From: Azospirillum brasilense
Lineage (GTDB): Bacteria; Pseudomonadota; Alphaproteobacteria; Azospirillales; Azospirillaceae
Direction of reading: 5' to 3'
Length of the DNA stretch: 64,000 nucleotides
Assembly (NCBI RefSeq): GCF_007827795.1
Contig: NZ_VITI01000017.1
Coordinates: 1 to 64,000 of the forward strand
This document shows positions 49,020-60,215 of this stretch, piece by piece (position 1 is the first letter of the stretch; each line of letters starts with the position of its first letter). The notes under the pieces were generated by a model. The model did not search any database. It was not told where the DNA came from and saw only the letters and a list, made by a program, of their open reading frames with translations. A program made the translations under genes and the position numbers.

Positions 49020-50102
49020 TTACTCGCGCAGGATTTCCGCGGCCTCCACGGTCATCCACTCCGCCTGGTCGTTGTCCTCGCCATCGGTGAAGAGGGCGAC
49101 GGTCACCGGCTCCTCCCCCGACTTGCGGGCGGGGAAGTGATAGGCGCAGGCCGACCCGCCCGGCCCGCCGCCGGTGTGTCCCCAATAGGGTCCGGCCTGC
49201 CCGTCGCGCTCCACCATCAGGCCGAGGCCGTAGCCCGGTTCCACCCACGGGCGCCCGCGCATCGTCCCCGGCACCGGAAAGGACTCCTGCATGCGCGCCG
49301 CCAGGGTGCCGGGCAGCAAACCGTCCGCGAACAGCGCGTGGAAAAGGCCGGCGATGTCCGCCGCCGTCGCGGCCACCACGCCGTGGGCCACCCAGCCGGG
49401 GTGGTAGAGGGCGGACACGTCGGCGGGCGGACCGTCCTTGCCGCCGAGATAGGGGCTGGGGCCGGTCCACAGGCCGGACAGGTCGCCGCGCTCCGTCGGC
49501 ACCGACCAACCGGTCAGGCCCAGCGGGGCGAACAGCTCGCGGTCGAGGGCCTGGGCGAAGGGCAGGCCTGAGGCCCGCTCCAGCACCCGTTTCGCCAGCA
49601 GATAGCCGATGTTGGAATAGGAGAATTCCCGCCCCGGCGGGGCGAACAGGTCGGCGGCGCGGCAGCGCTCCAGGAAGCCGTCCTCGCTCCATGGCTCCTC
49701 GCCCGCCCGCACGGCGGCGTGGTAGGCGGGGCTGCCGCCGTAATTGCGCAGCCCGGCGCGGTGGGCCAGAAGCTGGGCCAGGGTGATCCGGTCGGCCGCC
49801 GCGAAGTCCGGCAACCAGCGGTCCAGCGGAGCGTCGAGGTCGATCCGGCCCTGTCCGCACAGGCGCAGCAGGGCGGCGGCGGTCAGGGTCTTGGTGATGC
49901 TGTAGACGAGGAAGCGTGCGGTGACCGGCGGAGGCGCCGCGCCGCCGCGGGCGAGGCCGGCGGTCCAGGAGCGCGGACCCGAACGGACCGCCACCGCCGC
50001 GGCGCGGGCCGCGGCGGGGCCGTCGCCCTCGTCGAGACAGGCGACGAGGCGGTCGGTCAACAGGTCGATGTGCCGGGTCGGAAGGGCGGCGTCAGTGTCC
50101 AC
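49020..50102 (-). CDS. Serine hydrolase, class C beta-lactamase fold
   Basis: A roughly 360-residue penicillin-binding-protein-like hydrolase. The nucleophile motif is SITK (about residue 68), the second motif YSNIGY (Tyr-x-Asn, about 166) and the third HTGGG (about 317, in place of K-T/S-G). The fold covers esterases, D-aminopeptidases and class C beta-lactamases; HTGG is more usual for esterases and peptidases. No signal peptide is seen, arguing against a secreted beta-lactamase. A TTG at 50117 would lie inside the ppdK terminator, so the GTG at 50102 (after GAGGGA) is preferred. Confidence 0.82.
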   Translation of the reverse strand: MDTDAALPTRHIDLLTDRLVACLDEGDGPAAARAAAVAVRSGPRSWTAGLARGGAAPPPVTARFLVYSITKTLTAAALLRLCGQGRIDLDAPLDRWLPDFAAADRITLAQLLAHRAGLRNYGGSPAYHAAVRAGEEPWSEDGFLERCRAADLFAPPGREFSYSNIGYLLAKRVLERASGLPFAQALDRELFAPLGLTGWSVPTERGDLSGLWTGPSPYLGGKDGPPADVSALYHPGWVAHGVVAATAADIAGLFHALFADGLLPGTLAARMQESFPVPGTMRGRPWVEPGYGLGLMVERDGQAGPYWGHTGGGPGGSACAYHFPARKSGEEPVTVALFTDGEDNDQAEWMTVEAAEILRE

Positions 50103-50115
50103 GGAACCATCCCTC

Positions 50116-50148
50116 AAAAAACGAAGGCCCCCAGAGTGGGGGCCTTCG
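50116..50148 (-). terminator. ppdK: Rho-independent terminator after ppdK
   Basis: CGAAGGCCCCC (50122-50132), loop AGAGT, GGGGGCCTTCG (50138-50148): a perfect 11-bp stem followed on the minus strand by TTTTTT. It lies 16 bp after the ppdK stop and directly before the serine hydrolase start. Confidence 0.92.
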
Positions 50149-50164
50149 CGTCGTCGGGTACCGG

Positions 50165-52858
<2,694 letters not shown>

Positions 52859-53137
52859 CGTGAAATCCTCGTTCACCTCTATGGTCGTCCGGCCGTCGGC
52901 TGTGCGGGGAACCGGTGAAGGTCAGCTCCGCGAACGGGTGTCCTTCTGGTATGACCGCGCAACCGCATCCGATGGAGCCCCTTCTAGCCCCCCGCGGAAG
53001 GAGAACACAAGACGATCCGTTGCATAGCGTGAGCGCGACGGTGCTGATCCCATTTATGCCACGGCGCGCGAAAGGGGCAGGCCGGACGGAAAACTACCCC
53101 TTATCCCTTGCGCGAAAAGGGAAATCCGCCGTGGCCC

Positions 53138-53845
53138 TTACGGACCGCGGGCAAGATCCAGCACGGCGTCGGTGGCCGGCGGCGGCGGGCGTTCGCGGTC
53201 GGCGCCGCGGCGGCTGCGGAAGGTCCGGAAGGCGATGGCCATCCAGGTGCCGTGAAAGGCCAGGCCGCAGAGCAGGACGATCTCCCCCGGCACCGGCCCG
53301 ATGGTCGCCCGCGCGAACAACTCGTCCAGGTTCGACAGGGGGACCGGATGGATCATCAGCTTGCCCAGATAGGCCACCACTTGGATCAGGAAAATCCAGC
53401 CGTAGTTCCGCCGCAGCCGGCGGCCCACCGCCTCCAGGTAGGTGATGTGCAGGTTGGGGTGCTGGTAGTCTTGGAACAGCGTCTCGTTCCAGCCCCGGGC
53501 GAACTGGTCGCCCTGGCCGCGCAGGATCGGGCCGAGAAAGTACAGCTCCAGCACATGGGCGCGGATTCGCCAGAAGTCGAAGAAGCGGTAGCGCCGCGCC
53601 TCGATGTAGAGGAACACGGCGACCAGAAGCCCCACCAGCACCAGCGGCAGGGGGGAGGCGGTGGCGCTGCTGAAGGTCAGCGACAGGGCGATGCCGGTGG
53701 TGACCACCGCCCAGTTGGTCGTGGCGTCCAGCCGGGTGCGCCAGACGGTGCTGCGGTAGATCTCGGCCCTGTAGAGATGCGACAGGGCCGTGACCTCGGC
53801 CGAGGTGTAGTGGGTCTTGGGTGCTTTGGCGGCGATGTCGTCCAT
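53138..53845 (-). CDS. DUF2270 integral membrane protein
   Basis: A 235-residue predicted membrane protein matching my memory of DUF2270: ALSHLYRAEIYRSTVWRTRLDATTNWAVVTTGIALSL with two close transmembrane segments, then YIEARRYRFFDFWRIRAHVLE, NPNLHITYLEAVGRRLRRNYGW, and two further hydrophobic segments (FLIQVVAYLGKLM; IVLLCGLAFHGTW). Function is unknown. The start at 53845 has GGGAGGA upstream. It is 55 bp downstream of bioB on the same strand and might be cotranscribed, but nothing links it to biotin. Confidence 0.75.
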   Translation of the reverse strand: MDDIAAKAPKTHYTSAEVTALSHLYRAEIYRSTVWRTRLDATTNWAVVTTGIALSLTFSSATASPLPLVLVGLLVAVFLYIEARRYRFFDFWRIRAHVLELYFLGPILRGQGDQFARGWNETLFQDYQHPNLHITYLEAVGRRLRRNYGWIFLIQVVAYLGKLMIHPVPLSNLDELFARATIGPVPGEIVLLCGLAFHGTWMAIAFRTFRSRRGADRERPPPPATDAVLDLARGP

Positions 53846-53900
53846 GCTCGGCGTCCTCCCCCTTGGCATTTTTTGCGCAGGGGCCGGGGACGCCGGCGCG

Positions 53901-54899
53901 TCAGTGGGCGCCGCCGTCGGCCTCCAGCCCCAGCCGGTCGAACAGCCGCCGGTCGGCCTCATGCTCCGGATTGCCGGTGGTCAGCAGCTTGTCCCCATAG
54001 AAGATGGAGTTCGCGCCCGCGTAGAAACAGAGCGCCTGTCCCTCGTCGCTGAGCGAGCGGCGCCCCGCCGACAGGCGGACGTAGGAGCGCGGCATCAGGA
54101 TGCGGGCCACCGCGATGGTGCGGATGAACTCGAAGGCGTCCAGCGGGTCGACGCCGCCCAGCGGGGTGCCCGCGACCGACACCAGCTTGTTGATCGGCAC
54201 GCTTTCCGGCTGCGGCGACAGGTTCGCCAGCGTCTCCAGCAGGCCGGCGCGGTCCACCCGGCTTTCCCCCAGCCCGACGATGCCGCCGGAGCAGACCTTC
54301 AGCCCGGCGTCGCGGACATTGGCCAGCGTGTCCAGCCGGTCGCGGTAGCTGTGGGTGGAGACGATCCGCTCGTAGAACTCCTCCGACGTGTCGAGGTTGT
54401 GGTTGTAGTAGTCGAGCCCCGCGTCCTTCAGCGCGTCGGCCTGCGGGCGGGTCAGCATGCCCAGCGTCATGCAGGCCTCCAGCCCCAGATCCTTCACGTC
54501 GCGGACGATGTTGGCGAGCTTCTCGACGTCGCGGTCCTTCAGCTCGCGCCACGCCGCGCCCATGCAGAAGCGCCCGGCGCCCGCCTGTTTGGCCTTCTCG
54601 GCGGCGGCGCGCACCTGGGCGCGGTCCAGCAGCTTTTCGGCCTCGACGCCGGTGTCGTACTTCACGCTCTGCGCGCAGTACTTGCAGTCCTCCTGGCAGC
54701 CGCCGGTCTTGATGTTCAGCAGGGTGGAGAGCTGGACCTTGTTCGGGTCGTGGTGCTGGCGGTGCGTCTCGTGGGCGCGGTGCAGCAGCTCCATGAAGGG
54801 CAGCTCGAACAGGGCCAGGATGTCGTCGCGGGTCCAGCGCCGGGCGGTGGTGGCGGCGGTGGTCGTGGAATCCGCGGTCTGCATGGCGGTGTCGGGCAT
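53901..54899 (-). CDS. bioB: Biotin synthase
   Basis: A 332-residue radical-SAM enzyme that inserts sulfur into dethiobiotin. The 4Fe-4S motif is CQEDCKYCAQS (about residues 58-68). LLNIKTGG precedes it, and NHNLDTSEEFY, CSGGIVGLGES and the Arg-containing RILMPRSYVRLSAGR (2Fe-2S ligand region) follow in family order. Last gene of the biotin operon, 24 bp after bioA. Confidence 0.97.
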   Translation of the reverse strand: MPDTAMQTADSTTTAATTARRWTRDDILALFELPFMELLHRAHETHRQHHDPNKVQLSTLLNIKTGGCQEDCKYCAQSVKYDTGVEAEKLLDRAQVRAAAEKAKQAGAGRFCMGAAWRELKDRDVEKLANIVRDVKDLGLEACMTLGMLTRPQADALKDAGLDYYNHNLDTSEEFYERIVSTHSYRDRLDTLANVRDAGLKVCSGGIVGLGESRVDRAGLLETLANLSPQPESVPINKLVSVAGTPLGGVDPLDAFEFIRTIAVARILMPRSYVRLSAGRRSLSDEGQALCFYAGANSIFYGDKLLTTGNPEHEADRRLFDRLGLEADGGAH

Positions 54900-54923
54900 G
54901 GTCGGTCCTCGGGAAAAAGCGAA

Positions 54924-56228
54924 TCAGAGAAGGGTATCGGCGGCGTCGCGGATCGCGGCGTAGGCGTGGTCCAGCTGCCCGTCCGTCACGCAGTAGGGCG
55001 GCAGCAGGTATATCACGGGGCCGAGCGGGCGCAGCAGCAATCCCCGCTCCAGGAAGAAGCGCTTCAGCGTCTGCCCGACCACAGCGGTGTAGCCCTGCGC
55101 GTCGGTCACCTCGATGGCGGCGATGGTGCCCATGACGCGCCCGCGCGACAGTTTGGGGTGGTTGGACAGGTCGGCGATGGCGGCGCGGTGCCGTGCCTCG
55201 ATGCGCGCGAGGTTCGCGGCGGTCTCCGCCGAGGTCGTCAGCTCCAGCGAGGCCAGGGCGGCGGCGCAGCCCAGCGGGTTGGCGGTGAAGCTGTGGCCGT
55301 GGGCGAAGGCCCGGTCGAAGCCGGCGCCGAGGAACGCCTCGTAGATCGAAGCGCCGCAGGCGGTGACCGACAGCGGCAGGAAACCGCCGGTCAACCCCTT
55401 GGACAGGCAGATCAGGTCCGGCGCGACCCCGGCCTTCTGGCTGGCGAACAGGGCGCCGGTGCGGCCGAAGCCGGTCATCACCTCGTCGAAGATCACCAGA
55501 CCGCCCGCCGCCCGCACCCGCGCCGCCATGGCCCGCAGGAACTCCGGACGGCAGAAGCGCATGCCCGACGCGCCCTGGACCAGCGGTTCGATGATGACGG
55601 CGACCATCTCCGCCCCGTTGGCGGCCAGCCAGCGGTCGAGCCACTCCAGCGCCGCGGCCTCCTTCGCCTCGACCTCCGGGTCGTCGTCCCAGGTGGTGGG
55701 GTAGGGCATGCGGTCCACGGCGAAGAGCAACTCGTGGAATGGTTCGTAGAAGCCGGAGCCGACCCCCGCCGCCATGGCGCCGAAGGTGTCGCCGTGGTAG
55801 CTGCCCTCGAAGGCGAGGAAGCGGCGGCGCTGGCCCTCGCCCTTGTTGCGCCAGAACTGCCAGGCGAGCTTCAGCGCCACCTCCACCGCGGTCGAGCCGT
55901 TGTCGGAGTAGAAGACGCGGTCGAGGCCGCCCGGCAGCACCTCCGCCAGCCGGGCGGCGAGGCGGGCGGCGGGGCTGTGGGTGAAGTCGGCGAAGATCAC
56001 CTGCTCCAGCCGGTGCGCCTGCTCCGCGATGGCTCCGGCGATGGCCGGGTGGGCGTGGCCGTGCAGGTTCACCCACCAGGAGGAGATGAGGTCGAGGATC
56101 TCCCGCCCGTCCTCGGTGAACAGGCTGACTCCCTTGCCGTGGGTGACGGCCAGCGGCTCCGGCGCGGTCTGCGCCTGGGTGAAGGGGTGCCAGACGTGGC
56201 GCCGGTCAAGAGCAATGGTGTCGGTCAT
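54924..56228 (-). CDS. bioA: Adenosylmethionine-8-amino-7-oxononanoate aminotransferase
   Basis: A 434-residue class III PLP aminotransferase that turns KAPA into DAPA with SAM as amino donor. HVWHPFTQ at the start and SSWWVNLHGHAHPAI are BioA-specific. YSDNGSTAVEVALKLA binds PLP phosphate, IFDEVMTGFGRTG has the PLP Asp, and CLSKGLTGGFLPLSV the Schiff-base Lys (about residue 272). The start overlaps the bioC-bioD stop by ATGA. Confidence 0.97.
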   Translation of the reverse strand: MTDTIALDRRHVWHPFTQAQTAPEPLAVTHGKGVSLFTEDGREILDLISSWWVNLHGHAHPAIAGAIAEQAHRLEQVIFADFTHSPAARLAARLAEVLPGGLDRVFYSDNGSTAVEVALKLAWQFWRNKGEGQRRRFLAFEGSYHGDTFGAMAAGVGSGFYEPFHELLFAVDRMPYPTTWDDDPEVEAKEAAALEWLDRWLAANGAEMVAVIIEPLVQGASGMRFCRPEFLRAMAARVRAAGGLVIFDEVMTGFGRTGALFASQKAGVAPDLICLSKGLTGGFLPLSVTACGASIYEAFLGAGFDRAFAHGHSFTANPLGCAAALASLELTTSAETAANLARIEARHRAAIADLSNHPKLSRGRVMGTIAAIEVTDAQGYTAVVGQTLKRFFLERGLLLRPLGPVIYLLPPYCVTDGQLDHAYAAIRDAADTLL

Positions 56229-57634
56229 GGGAACACGGTTTCGAAGGAGGGGATGAGCGCCGCCGCCTCGGCGACGGCTTCGGGATCGATGCGGTCGAGC
56301 GTGGGGATCTCGGCCAGCACGCGGACCTTGCCGAACCGCTCGACGGCGGTGCGGTTGCCGGGGTTGGGCGGGCCGTTCAGCACCACCCCGGCCACCGCCA
56401 GCCCGCGCGCCCGCAACGCCTCCAGGCTGAGCAGCGTGTGGTTGATGGTGCCGAGCGTGCTGCGCGCCACCAGCACCACTGGCAGGCCGAAGCGGGCGAT
56501 CAGGTCGATGATGAAGACATCCTCCGTCACCGGGACCATCAGCCCGCCGGCCCCCTCCACCACCAGCGGGCGGTCGGTGCCGGGCAGGGCCAGGGCGTCG
56601 GCGTCGATGGCGACGCCCTCCAGCTTCGCCGCGGCGTGGGGGGAAAGCGACTCGGCCAGCGCGCAGGCCGGCGGGTGGACGCGTTCCGGGGGAAGGGCGG
56701 CGAGGGCAGTGACCGTGGGAGTGTCGCCCGGCTCGTCCTTCAAGCCGGTTTGCAGCGGCTTCCAATAGGCGGCGTCCCAAGCCCGCGCGAGGCACGCGGA
56801 GACCAGCGTCTTGCCGACGCCGGTGTCGGTGCCGGTGACGAACACCCCGTTCGGACGGGCGCCGTCCTTGCGGAACAGGCCGTAGGCGATGTGATGGGTC
56901 ATGGTCAGTCCTCCCGGCCGTTCCAGCCGGCGCAGCACGCGGCGCAGGGCGCCCGGCGGCAGGGGGCGGCGGCCCTCCGCCGCCAGATGGGCGCCGATGC
57001 CCTTCAGTTCGGCCAGGAACTCCAGCCCGTCGGCGTGACGGCGGAGCAGCCGTTCCTCCTCCATCGATCCTGTCCCGCCGGCGGGCCACAGCCGGTCGAG
57101 GGCGTGGCGGGTGGGGTAGGCGGGCATCCCGGCTTCCAGCCCCAGCGCGTGGTGGGCCTCCCTCCATTCCCGGAAGCTGTCGGCGGCGAGCGTGGCGACC
57201 GCGATGCGCCCGCCCGGCGCCAGCAGCCCGGCCCAGCGCGCCAGGGCGGTGGGGGGGGCGCGGAACCACTGCAGGGCGAGGCTGGAGACGATCAGGTCGA
57301 AGGGGCCGTCGAGGTCCGGCTGTTCCCCGTCCACGATCCGGAACTCGGAATCGGTCGGATCGCCCAACGCGGCGCGGCAGCGCGCCAGCATGTCCGGCGA
57401 TAGGTCGGTGAACAGCCACTCCGCCGGGCCGATCCGCTCGCGCAGGGCACGGCTGAGGAAGCCGGTGCCGCAGCCGATCTCCAGCACGCGCGGGCGGTGC
57501 GGCAGGGGCAGGCGAGCCACGCGCTCCGCCAGACGCTCCGCCGCGATGCGCTGCACGGCGGCGTGCTCCTCGTAGCGGGAGGCGGCCTTGCCGAAGGCGG
57601 CGGCGATGGCGGCCTTGCGCGGATCGGCGGTCAT
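56225..57634 (-). CDS. BioC-BioD fusion: malonyl-ACP methyltransferase + dethiobiotin synthetase
   Basis: A single 469-residue frame joins two biotin enzymes. Residues about 1-245 are BioC (methylates malonyl-ACP to disguise it as a fatty-acid primer): AAFGKAASRYEEHAAVQ, SAM loop VLEIGCGTGFLSRAL, DLIVSSLALQWF, ending LTMTHHIAYGLFRK. Residues about 250-469 are BioD (ATP-dependent ring closure of DAPA to dethiobiotin): NGVFVTGTDTGVGKTLVSA (P-loop), YWKPLQTG, VEGAGGLMVPV. No stop or frame break separates them, and no internal Met has a ribosome-binding site beyond the weak LTMTHH position. It overlaps bioH upstream and bioA downstream by 4 bp each. Confidence 0.88.
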   Translation of the reverse strand: MTADPRKAAIAAAFGKAASRYEEHAAVQRIAAERLAERVARLPLPHRPRVLEIGCGTGFLSRALRERIGPAEWLFTDLSPDMLARCRAALGDPTDSEFRIVDGEQPDLDGPFDLIVSSLALQWFRAPPTALARWAGLLAPGGRIAVATLAADSFREWREAHHALGLEAGMPAYPTRHALDRLWPAGGTGSMEEERLLRRHADGLEFLAELKGIGAHLAAEGRRPLPPGALRRVLRRLERPGGLTMTHHIAYGLFRKDGARPNGVFVTGTDTGVGKTLVSACLARAWDAAYWKPLQTGLKDEPGDTPTVTALAALPPERVHPPACALAESLSPHAAAKLEGVAIDADALALPGTDRPLVVEGAGGLMVPVTEDVFIIDLIARFGLPVVLVARSTLGTINHTLLSLEALRARGLAVAGVVLNGPPNPGNRTAVERFGKVRVLAEIPTLDRIDPEAVAEAAALIPSFETVFP

Positions 57635-58419
57635 TCTGACAGCCCGGTGGCGAAGGCGGCGATCCGCTCGGCGCACCAGCCCGGCGCGGTCAGCGGCAGC
57701 AGATGCCCGCCGTCCGGGTGCCACTCGACCGAAACCCCATGGTATCCGCGATTCCCTCCCCCCTCTGGGGAGAGGGTTAGGGTGAGGGGGTTGCGCAATG
57801 CCTGATCGTCCGGTTCCCCCAGAACCCCCTCACCCGGCGCCTTCGGCGCCACCCTCTCCCCAGGGGGGAGAGGATTAGGATTGCCGCGAAACGCCTGTTC
57901 GGTCATGGCCGGCGGGACGATGGGGTCCTGCGCTCCCGCCAGGGCCAGCGCCGGCCCGGTGAGCGCAGCGCGGGCGTCCCAGTCGCGCAGCGCCCACAGC
58001 GCCTCACCCAGCCGGGCCGCATCCAGCCCGGCAGTCGGCGGAGCCTCGACGCCGCAACGGCGCAGGAAATCCGCGGTCACCGCCTCCGGCGCGGCGTCGA
58101 AGCGCGCGATCATGCGGTCCAGCAGCCGGCGCGGCGTGGCGGGGGCGAAGCCGTCGCCCTCGGTGAAGCGGGAGAAGCCGTTGACCAGCACCAGCCCGTC
58201 CCAGGGGAAGGGCCGCTCGTGCAGCAGCCATAGCCCCCCGAAGGAGTGGCCGACCGCGACGACGGGGCGCCCGGCGGGAAGCTCGGGGAACGACGGCGGA
58301 CCGTAGAAGCCGAGATCCACCGCCACGCTCTCCCCGTCCGGAAGGGCGTTCCGCACAGCGTCCCAGACGGCAGGGCCGAATCCCCAGCCATGGACGAAGA
58401 CGAACAGCGGCGCAGTCAT
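57631..58419 (-). CDS. bioH: Pimeloyl-ACP methyl ester esterase, with an in-frame repeat insertion
   Basis: A 262-residue alpha/beta hydrolase that removes the methyl mask from pimeloyl-ACP. The oxyanion and N-terminal block VFVHGWGFGPAVW, nucleophile GHSFGG (about residue 58), Asp in AGAQDPIVP (about 166) and His in DGGHLLPLT (about 237) are all present. Between Asp and His lie 46 codons (NPNPLPPGER ... EGGGNRG) encoded by the palindromic repeat at 57752-57883, flanked by direct repeats CCGCGA; without it the protein would be about 216 residues. Whether the enzyme tolerates the insert is unknown. Start and stop each overlap a neighbour by 4 bp. Confidence 0.87.
   Translation of the reverse strand: MTAPLFVFVHGWGFGPAVWDAVRNALPDGESVAVDLGFYGPPSFPELPAGRPVVAVGHSFGGLWLLHERPFPWDGLVLVNGFSRFTEGDGFAPATPRRLLDRMIARFDAAPEAVTADFLRRCGVEAPPTAGLDAARLGEALWALRDWDARAALTGPALALAGAQDPIVPPAMTEQAFRGNPNPLPPGERVAPKAPGEGVLGEPDDQALRNPLTLTLSPEGGGNRGYHGVSVEWHPDGGHLLPLTAPGWCAERIAAFATGLSE
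57752..57883. repeat. Palindromic repeat inserted in frame within bioH
   Basis: The 132-bp element starts TTCCCTCCCCCCTCTGGGGAGAGGG, continues TTAGGGTGAGGGGGTTG, and has CCCCCTCACCCGGCGCCTTCGGCGCCACCCTCTCCCC in its right half. It is flanked by direct repeats CCGCGA at 57746-57751 and 57884-57889. The distance between repeats is 138 bp, exactly 46 codons, so excision restores the bioH frame. It shares its left strand with 27496-27534. Confidence 0.85.
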
Positions 58420-59597
58420 CGCCGGCTCCAGGCGTCGGCCACCGCGTCCATCAGGCTGTCCAGGTCGGCGTCTGTGTGGGCGGCGGAGAGGGCGAAGCGC
58501 AGGCGGCTGGTGCCCGGCGGCACGGTCGGTGGGCGGATGGCGATTCCCAGGATGCCGCGCTCCTCCAGCCGCCGGCTGAGCGCCAGCGCATCCTCCTCCG
58601 CTCCGGCGATGGCCGGGACGATCTGCGTGCTCGACCCCGCGGTGGCGATGCCCAGCCCGTGGAAGGCGGCGCGCAGCCGCTCGGCTACGGCCTGGAGCCG
58701 GTCGCGTTCGGCGTCCAGCGCCGGCACGAGGTCGAGCGCCGCGTCCATCGCTCCCAGCACGGCGGGCGGCAGGGCGGTGGCGTAGATCAGCCCGCCGCAG
58801 CGGTTCACCAGATAGTCGCAGAGCGCCTGCGACCCCGCCACATAGGCGCCGAAGCCGCCCAGCGCCTTGCTGAAGGTGCCCATGGCGAGGTCCACGCGCC
58901 CCCCGCCCAGCGCCGCCAGCCCCATGCCGCGCGGGCCGAGCACGCCGGTCGCGTGCGCCTCGTCGAGGAACAGGAAGGCGCCGTGCCGCTCCGCCAGCGC
59001 GGCCAGCGCCGGCACGTCGGCGCGGTCGCCGTCCATGCTGAAGACGCTTTCCGTCACGATGAAGCGCACCCCCGGCTCGCCCACGTGCTGGGCCAGCAGG
59101 CTGTCCAGATGGTCGAGGTCGTTGTGGCGGAAGCGGATCTGCCGCACCCCGGCGGCGGCGCAGCCATGGTGCAGGCTGGCGTGGTTCAGCCGGTCGGTGA
59201 AGACCAGGGACTCCGCGCTCAGAAGCTCGCGGTCGAACAGGGCGGGCAGGACGGCGGCGTTGGCCTGCCAGCCGGAATTGAACAGAAGCGCCGCCTCCGT
59301 GCCCTTCAGCCGGGCGAGCTTCGCCTCGACCTCCGCGTGAAGCTCCAGCGTACCGCAGACGAGGCGCGACGCCGTGGACCCGGCGCCCCAGCGCCGCGCC
59401 CAGTCGCCGGCGCGCTCCACCAGCAGGGGGTGGGAGGCGAGGCCGAGATAGTCGTTGCTGGAGAAATTCAGCAGCGTCCGCCCGCCGCGCCGGATGCGCC
59501 CCGCCCCTTCCGGGCGCACGGGCAGCAAGGTGCGGCGCGAGTGGCGCTGGTCGAGGCGGTCGAGATGCTGGCGGAACAGCGGGTCGAGCAGGGACAT
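58416..59597 (-). CDS. bioF: 8-Amino-7-oxononanoate synthase
   Basis: A 393-residue PLP enzyme condensing pimeloyl-ACP/CoA with alanine to KAPA. TLLNFSSNDYLGLASHP, GSTASRLVCG, SVFSMDGDRADVPAL, LFLDEAHATGVLGPRGMG and the Schiff-base Lys in MGTFSKALGGFGAYVAG (about residue 240) are BioF signatures. The ATG at 59597 fits the family; the reading frame extends upstream without support. First gene of bioF-bioH-bioCD-bioA-bioB. I see no BioR box (TTATMKATAA type) in the 93 bp before it. Confidence 0.96.
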   Translation of the reverse strand: MSLLDPLFRQHLDRLDQRHSRRTLLPVRPEGAGRIRRGGRTLLNFSSNDYLGLASHPLLVERAGDWARRWGAGSTASRLVCGTLELHAEVEAKLARLKGTEAALLFNSGWQANAAVLPALFDRELLSAESLVFTDRLNHASLHHGCAAAGVRQIRFRHNDLDHLDSLLAQHVGEPGVRFIVTESVFSMDGDRADVPALAALAERHGAFLFLDEAHATGVLGPRGMGLAALGGGRVDLAMGTFSKALGGFGAYVAGSQALCDYLVNRCGGLIYATALPPAVLGAMDAALDLVPALDAERDRLQAVAERLRAAFHGLGIATAGSSTQIVPAIAGAEEDALALSRRLEERGILGIAIRPPTVPPGTSRLRFALSAAHTDADLDSLMDAVADAWSRR

Positions 59598-59690
59598 GAT
59601 GCGGGCGTGATAGCAGAGCGCGCCGCTGGGGCGAAAGGTCCGATTAGCACAGGTGCCCCGACGCTTCGGCGGCGGTAGACTGGCGTGGCC

Positions 59691-60122
59691 ATGCTGCCCG
59701 ATCCACAATTTCACGACCGCTCCGACACCCTGCCGCCCGAGCCCGGCGCTTATGTGCTGCTGATCGCGCTGGACCGGAACCTCACCCTTCGCCTGCCCGG
59801 CAAGCCGGAGCGTGTGCTGACCCCAGGCCGCTACCTCTATTGCGGCAGCGCGCGGGGACCGGGGGGCCTGCGGGCGCGGGTCGGGCGCCATTTCCGCCAG
59901 GACAAGCCGGAACGCTGGCACGTCGACCGGCTGACCGCGGCGGGCCGGATGCTGGGCGCCTGGATCGTTTCCGGGGGCGACGAATGCGCCCTGGTCGCGG
60001 CGCTGTCCGGCCTGCCCGTGCCGGTCCCCGGTTTCGGCAGCAGCGATTGCCGCCGCTGCGCCAGCCATCTGCTGACATGGCCGGACGGGGTGCTGAATCC
60101 GCTTTCAAAGCCGGATTTTTGA
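59691..60122 (+). CDS. DUF123 (GIY-YIG-related) protein
   Basis: A 143-residue protein of the DUF123 family, distantly related to GIY-YIG nucleases. PEPGAYVLLIAL, TPGRYLYCGSARGPGGLRARVGRHFR and ERWHVDRLTAAGRM fit the family core, with GRYLYCGSA replacing the GIY...YIG pair. Paired Cys (SSDCRRCASHLL) near the C-terminus could bind metal. Function is unknown. The ATG at 59691 is preferred; a GTG lies six bases upstream. It is divergent from bioF. Confidence 0.78.
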   Translation: MLPDPQFHDRSDTLPPEPGAYVLLIALDRNLTLRLPGKPERVLTPGRYLYCGSARGPGGLRARVGRHFRQDKPERWHVDRLTAAGRMLGAWIVSGGDECALVAALSGLPVPVPGFGSSDCRRCASHLLTWPDGVLNPLSKPDF

Positions 60123-60215
60123 GGCTTCGGATGGGCTCCGGGGCGGGAATTGAGGCGAATTGCTTGGTTCGAGCGCCTTCCGGAGGTTATAGTCCCCCGT
60201 CATCGGGAGGCGGGC

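Noticed and set aside
53817..56768. A 983-codon plus-strand open frame opposite bioB and bioA
   Set aside because: Antisense shadow with no domain; the biotin genes on the minus strand are complete.
59598..59690. A BioR or BirA operator before bioF
   Set aside because: No TTATMKATAA-like box or other convincing palindrome is visible in the 93 bp.
58416..60068. A 550-residue extended BioF
   Set aside because: The extension crosses the intergenic region and the antisense of the DUF123 gene; BioF begins at 59597.
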